A DNA stretch of 64,000 nt from CAWIJJ01 sp963836405 (GTDB lineage: Bacteria; Acidobacteriota; Terriglobia; Bryobacterales; Bryobacteraceae). The translations under genes and the position numbers were made by a program. The notes under the pieces were generated by a model that was given only the letters and a program-made list of their open reading frames with translations, had not been told where the DNA came from and made no database searches. The stretch spans positions 1-64,000 of the forward strand of contig CAWIJL010000014.1 in assembly GCA_963836405.1 (NCBI GenBank), in the 5' to 3' direction. Of this stretch, positions 60,242 through 64,000 are shown one piece after another. Each line of letters begins with the position of its first letter. Positions within the stretch are counted from its first letter, which is position 1.

Positions 60242-60550
60242 TCAGACCTCCGAACTGCTGTCGGAGTGAACCGGCACGCCTGGGAGGGAACCTCCGCCGA
60301 TGCTCTGCCCGGCTGCCTGCGACGTGGAAACGTGGGAATGAGAAGACTTTTGCGTTACCACGGTGGAAATCGCGTGCTTGAAAATCAGCTGCTCCTGATT
60401 ATTGGTTTCGAGCACCAGAGAGTACTTGTCAAAGCTCTTGATGCGACCCGAGAGCTTCACACCACTCATGAGGTAAATGGTGAGGACAATCTTGTCCTTG
60501 CGAGCGTTGTTTAAAAAGCTATCTTGAATGTTTTGCGCCGGCTTTTCCAT
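60242..60550 (-). CDS. hfq: RNA chaperone Hfq
   Basis: 102 aa from the Met of MEKPAQNIQDSFLNNARKDK. Sm1 is VLTIYLMSGVKLSGRIKSFD; Sm2 is LIFKHAISTVV (usual YKHAIS). Beyond residue 70 is a Ser/Gly-rich, probably disordered tail. It forms a hexamer and pairs small RNAs with mRNAs. It lies 41 bases upstream of the hflX start, likely co-transcribed. Confidence 0.95.
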   Translation of the reverse strand: MEKPAQNIQDSFLNNARKDKIVLTIYLMSGVKLSGRIKSFDKYSLVLETNNQEQLIFKHAISTVVTQKSSHSHVSTSQAAGQSIGGGSLPGVPVHSDSSSEV

Positions 60551-60687
60551 CGAAGCCCCCATCAAAGTCCCTCACGGGAAAGTAAAGCAGTGTACGAACA
60601 GCCTTCGTATTGTACACTATCCACTTTACACGAATGCTCGTGGCGGACGCACGGGCGGAGCGATGCCCATTTTCGGGGGTGCGAGTA

Positions 60688-61002
60688 CTATTCTTCGTCG
60701 TGCTCGGCGTGGGCGGTAGCCGAAGGCGAGGAAACCATTGCTGCCAGTTCCTCGCGCGTGACCCGCCGCGGACGTTCGGCATTCTTGGCAGGCGATTTCA
60801 GGTCTGGCGAAGCAGCCGGCTCGAGGAGAAATTCGGCGGCTTGGCCCAGTTCCTCCTCCAGGTTGAAATCGGGCGGCGCCTGCAACTGGGGAACCTGAGC
60901 CACGCCGCGGTCGCTGACCACGCACTCCATCCCGTTGCGCAGGCGGAAGTGAATCTGGTACTTGCGTTTGATGGCGAGCTTGCGCAGCGCGGCAAGCGTC
61001 AT
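60688..61002 (-). CDS. 104-aa hypothetical protein coupled to DksA-like gene
   Basis: The ATG at 61002 overlaps the stop of the DksA-like gene (ATGA). The N-terminal half (LAIKRKYQIHFRLRNGMECV) is basic with beta potential; the C-terminal half is acidic and Ala/Pro-rich. I do not recognise a family. Coupling to a transcription factor suggests a regulatory or nucleic-acid role. Confidence 0.65.
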   Translation of the reverse strand: MTLAALRKLAIKRKYQIHFRLRNGMECVVSDRGVAQVPQLQAPPDFNLEEELGQAAEFLLEPAASPDLKSPAKNAERPRRVTREELAAMVSSPSATAHAEHDEE

Positions 61003-61400
61003 CGATGAGATACCTGGTACTCTTCCTCGATCTCGCCATCGGCGATGCGGGCGGCGATGCTTTCCTGGCAGGCGACACAGAACTTGGCCCACGGCACCGC
61101 ATCCAGGCGCTTGCCGGAAATCGGTTCTTCGCACTCCATGCAAATGCCGTAGCTGCCCTGTTCGATGCGGCGGAGCGCGTCGGCAATCTCGCGCAGCAGC
61201 TTCATATCGATAGTGTTGCGATTGAGGAAAATCCACTCTTCGTGGTGCTGCTGGCTGAGATCGCCCTCATCGGAGGGACAATCCAGCCGAGCCACCACCT
61301 GGGCGGCTTTCTGGGCGGACATGCTCCGGCGCACTTCTTCCGCTTTTCGTTCAAGGATCTTTCGGTACGCAGCCGTCTTCGGCTTGGATCCGGGTTTCAT
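60999..61400 (-). CDS. DksA/TraR-family zinc-finger transcription factor
   Basis: 133 aa. Coiled-coil helices with the tip region (EWIFLNRNTIDMKLLREIAD) precede a C4 zinc finger, CMECEEPISGKRLDAVPWAK then FCVACQE. DksA-type factors bind RNA polymerase in the secondary channel and modulate stringent control. A promoter lies at 61514-61543. First gene of a two-gene operon. Confidence 0.88.
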   Translation of the reverse strand: MKPGSKPKTAAYRKILERKAEEVRRSMSAQKAAQVVARLDCPSDEGDLSQQHHEEWIFLNRNTIDMKLLREIADALRRIEQGSYGICMECEEPISGKRLDAVPWAKFCVACQESIAARIADGEIEEEYQVSHR

Positions 61401-61513
61401 GGTTTCAACCTTCTCGAATGATGACGATGGAATCGATCGAAATGTTTACGACGCAGTTACAGCCCCGAAAGTTGCATGCCTACACGGGGAAGGAACTACG
61501 GCGTGGACTCGAA

Positions 61514-61543
61514 AGTATAGCTGGATAAGGGCGTGGAAGTCAA
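61514..61543 (-). promoter_or_regulatory. promoter of the DksA-like operon
   Basis: On the minus strand TTGACT (61543-61538), an 18-base spacer and TATACT (61519-61514), giving a leader of about 105 bases. Confidence 0.6.
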
Positions 61544-61616
61544 ATGTCTGGTTTCATTTACGAAACTTTACGTTTGACCCCCACGTGCCAGTGATGGCCG
61601 GCACCTTTGCAGGCCG

Positions 61617-62600
61617 CTATTTGCCCGCTTCGAGGGCTGCGATCAGCTCGGGAACGACCTGAAACAGGTCGCCCACAATGCCGTAGTCGGCGATCTCGAA
61701 AATAGGAGCTTCGGGATCCTTGTTGATGGCGACGACGGTGCGCGCGCCCTTCATTCCCACCAGGTGCTGAATGGCCCCGGAGATTCCGACGGCCAGGTAC
61801 ATTTTGGGCGCCACGGTCTGCCCGGAGCTGCCCACCTGGCGTTCCATCGGGAGCCACCCGGCATCGCAGATCGGGCGGGAGGCGGCGAGTTCAGCGCCGA
61901 GCGCATCGGCCAGTTTCTGCACAATGGCGATATTCTCGGCTTCCTTGATGCCGCGGCCCACGGAAACGATGATTTCCGCGGTGGAGAGGTCCACAGCGCG
62001 CTGCGATTCGCGGAAGAGTTCCTGAGGGCGGGTCCGCACGCCCGAAATTTCGGGTGTGAAGGTCTCGACCGCGGCGGTGCCGGAGACGGCTTGGTCGGCG
62101 CGGTAGGCACCGGCCTGCAACGAAAGAAAATTGGGTGACGGGCAGGCGAAGCGCACGTCCACATTGACCTTGCCCTGAAAGAGCTGGCGGACGAGGGTGA
62201 GGGCGCCGCTCTCCACGCGATGACCGACGACGTCGCTGACGGCCACGCGGCCGAGAGAAGTGGCGAGTTTGGGCAGGAAATCGCGCACCTGGTAGGTATG
62301 GGGGAACACGACCAGGTCTGGCGAAGTCTTTTCGACAAGCTGGCGCAGGGCGGACGTGTAGGCGTCTGGCGTGTAGAGTGCGAGCTGTTCGTGTTCGACG
62401 GACCAGACCTTCTCGAGTTTGCGGGAGGCCAGCTCACGCGCAAAATCCCCGGTGTTCTGTCCGAGGATGGCGGCGCTGGCGGGAACGCCGAGCGATTCGG
62501 CCATCTGCTGGGCGGCGGCCAGCGTCTCGAACGACATGCGGTTCCACTCCGGAGGACCTTCGGGAGTGTGGCGCAATTCCAGAACGGCCAGGATGCTCAT
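61617..62600 (-). CDS. etfA: electron transfer flavoprotein, alpha subunit
   Basis: 327 aa. An N-terminal ETF domain (MSILAVLELRHTPEGPPEWN) and a C-terminal FAD-binding domain with the signature motif: IIVSVGRGIKEAENIAIVQK, RQVGSSGQTVAPKMYLAVGI, SGAIQHLVGMK, VAINKDPEAPIFEIADYGIV. It carries electrons from acyl-CoA and other dehydrogenases to the membrane quinone pool. Its ATG overlaps the etfB stop by 4 bases. Confidence 0.95.
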   Translation of the reverse strand: MSILAVLELRHTPEGPPEWNRMSFETLAAAQQMAESLGVPASAAILGQNTGDFARELASRKLEKVWSVEHEQLALYTPDAYTSALRQLVEKTSPDLVVFPHTYQVRDFLPKLATSLGRVAVSDVVGHRVESGALTLVRQLFQGKVNVDVRFACPSPNFLSLQAGAYRADQAVSGTAAVETFTPEISGVRTRPQELFRESQRAVDLSTAEIIVSVGRGIKEAENIAIVQKLADALGAELAASRPICDAGWLPMERQVGSSGQTVAPKMYLAVGISGAIQHLVGMKGARTVVAINKDPEAPIFEIADYGIVGDLFQVVPELIAALEAGK

Positions 62601-63370
62601 ATGACCCTCGCTTCGAACCGCAGCTTTTCCACCAGTTGCGCCGCGGCCTCCTTGGGAGCGCCGTCGAACAACTGGGTGCGCTTGGTGCGCTCCGGCAGGT
62701 AGAGACGTTCCATGGCGATGCACGCGCCGGCTGAAGAAACGCCGAGCGACTCCGCCGTGACGCGCCGGACTTCTTTGCTCTTGGCTTTCTTGATGCCCAT
62801 GAGGGTGGCGTAGCGGAGTTTGCTGATGCCGGATTGAATGGCGAGCACGGCCGGAAGGGGCATTTCGACGTGTTGGAACCAGCCGTTTTCGAGCTCGCGT
62901 TTGACGCGGATGCCGCCTTCCTGCACGTCCACCTGCATGATCAGGGTGGCGTGCGGGAGGCCGAGCAGTTCGGCCAGGATGACGCCGGTCTGGCCGTAGC
63001 CGAGATCGTCGGATTGAAGGCCGGTAAGCACCAGGTCCGGAGATTCGGGTTTGATGGCGGCGGCCAGCAACCGGGACACGCCCAACGGATCGAAGGAACC
63101 CAGGTTTTCCTCTTCAATGTGGATGGCGCGGTCGGCGCCCTTGGCAAGGGCTTCGCGGATGGTCTGGGCGGCGCGAGCGGGTCCCGCGCAAACGGCGACG
63201 ACGTCGCCGCCCTGTTTCTCTTTAAGCTGGAGCGCCGCTTCGAGGGCGTACGCGTCCGGCTCGTTGATTTCGTACGTCAGGTCCTGGTCTTCCACCCACG
63301 TGGCGGAAGGCGCGATACGCAGTTGCGAATCGCGCGCGGGAACCTGCTTGATGGCAACGAGAATCTTCAT
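62597..63370 (-). CDS. etfB: electron transfer flavoprotein, beta subunit
   Basis: 257 aa from MKILVAIKQVPARDSQLRI. Typical segments are NEPDAYALEAALQLKE, the AMP-binding region LVLTGLQSDDLGYGQTGVIL and the recognition-loop area PAVLAIQSGISKLRYATLMG. It pairs with EtfA. A second Met two codons upstream (63376) is an alternative start. It lies downstream of fabF on the same strand. Confidence 0.95.
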   Translation of the reverse strand: MKILVAIKQVPARDSQLRIAPSATWVEDQDLTYEINEPDAYALEAALQLKEKQGGDVVAVCAGPARAAQTIREALAKGADRAIHIEEENLGSFDPLGVSRLLAAAIKPESPDLVLTGLQSDDLGYGQTGVILAELLGLPHATLIMQVDVQEGGIRVKRELENGWFQHVEMPLPAVLAIQSGISKLRYATLMGIKKAKSKEVRRVTAESLGVSSAGACIAMERLYLPERTKRTQLFDGAPKEAAAQLVEKLRFEARVI

Positions 63371-63412
63371 AGGCATTGCGGCGCGGCCCGTCGAAGCTTC
63401 TCGCGGCAGCGC

Positions 63413-64000
63413 CTACTCCTGGTATCGCTTGAAAATGAGGCAACCGTTGGTGCCGCCGAAGCCGAAACTGTTCGAAAGCGCATAGTTGATGGCCATGGGG
63501 CGGGCTTGATTCGGCACATAGTCCAGATCGCAAAGAGGATCCGGATTCTCGTGATTGATGGTGGGAGGAGCGATCTGATCGCGGATGGCGAGCACGGTGA
63601 GGCCGGCTTCAAGCCCTCCGGCGCCGCCGAGCAGGTGGCCGGTCATGGACTTGGTGGAACTCACGGCGAGCTTATAGGCATGGTCCCCGAACGCGCGCTT
63701 GATGGCTGCGGTCTCGGCGCGGTCGCCCACCTCGGTAGAGGTGCCGTGGGCGTTGATGTACTCGATATCCGAAGGCTGAAGTCCGGCGTCGCGGAAGGCA
63801 TTGCGCATCACGCGGAAGGCCCCGTCGCCGTCGTCGGGCGGCGCGGTGACGTGGAAGGCATCGGCGCTCATGCCGTACCCCACCAACTCGGAGAGTATAG
63901 TAGCGTTGCGGCGGCGGGCGCCTTCCAGTTCTTCGAGAACCAGGATGCCGGCTCCTTCACCCACTACGAAGCCGTCGCGGTCGCGGTCCCACGGACGCGA
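63413..64000 (-). CDS. fabF: 3-oxoacyl-ACP synthase II, 3' part
   Basis: The window holds the last ~195 residues; the 5' end continues past base 64000. Catalytic histidines are in INAHGTSTEVGD and TKSMTGHLLGGAGG, with the C-terminal NSFGFGGTNGCLIF. The catalytic cysteine lies in the missing part. It elongates acyl chains in fatty acid synthesis. The first visible residues (RPWDRDRDGFVVGEGAG) are in frame and typical of the family. Confidence 0.93.
   Translation of the reverse strand, partial: SRPWDRDRDGFVVGEGAGILVLEELEGARRRNATILSELVGYGMSADAFHVTAPPDDGDGAFRVMRNAFRDAGLQPSDIEYINAHGTSTEVGDRAETAAIKRAFGDHAYKLAVSSTKSMTGHLLGGAGGLEAGLTVLAIRDQIAPPTINHENPDPLCDLDYVPNQARPMAINYALSNSFGFGGTNGCLIFKRYQE

Overview
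The window most likely comes from an acidobacterium, of the Bryobacterales/Solibacter type. The supports are lineage-typical families: an 'acidobacterial duplicated orphan permease' (ADOP) controlled by a PadR regulator, two remnants of TIGR03435 proteins, a very large TonB-dependent receptor with an N-terminal carboxypeptidase-regulatory-like domain, an FG-GAP/ASPIC (CRTAC1-like) protein, a PEP-CTERM protein and several Tat-exported enzymes. The DNA is G+C rich throughout. No 16S rRNA gene is present, so the assignment is inference.

Layout. (1) Bases 1-12197 are two essentially identical 4.76-kb IS21-like elements in inverted orientation around a 2.7-kb centre. Each copy carries istA and istB and four extra genes: a ParB-like DNA-binding protein, a two-zinc-finger protein interrupted by a frameshift at a T7 tract, a 110-aa protein, and an outward-facing macro-domain (ADP-ribose binding) gene. 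The right copy has imperfect terminal inverted repeats and a 7-bp target duplication. The centre holds a damaged IS256-type transposase and a coupled pair of small phage-like genes. (2) Bases 12.2-29.1 kb are an accessory zone: 3' fragments of tRNA-Gly and tRNA-Thr (attachment-site scars), two tyrosine integrases (the second lacks its box II arginine), a plasmid-type RepA with iteron-like repeats, an ISNCY element with perfect 26-bp terminal repeats, and several toxin-antitoxin loci, two of them with a decayed toxin and an intact antitoxin. (3) Bases 29.1-64 kb are core-like chromosome.

The core part carries a DUF421 membrane pair, a Tat-exported aldo/keto-reductase-like protein, a BON-domain protein, a 5'-3' exonuclease, a HAD phosphatase, an SDR, an alpha/beta hydrolase and a fused anthranilate synthase (TrpEG). 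It continues with a POT peptide transporter and an M49 peptidase, each broken by one apparent single-base frameshift, then PadR-ADOP, a GNAT enzyme, the CRTAC1-like protein, the TonB receptor and the PEP-CTERM protein. The last stretch holds an exported molybdenum hydroxylase operon with a sugar-isomerase-like protein, a cupin, hflX-hfq, a DksA-like operon, etfBA and the 3' part of fabF.

Genes that appear to work together: istA/istB with the ParB-like protein (transposition); integrase 1 with RepA (an integrated plasmid-like island); the 2Fe-2S and molybdopterin subunits (one hydroxylase); etfA/etfB (electron transfer flavoprotein); PadR and its permease; and hfq with hflX in the conserved order. 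A cluster of DnaA-box-like 9-mers next to hflX deserves a check as a replication or DnaA-control region. Because several frameshifts are single-base changes, often in homopolymers, some 'pseudogenes' may be consensus errors.
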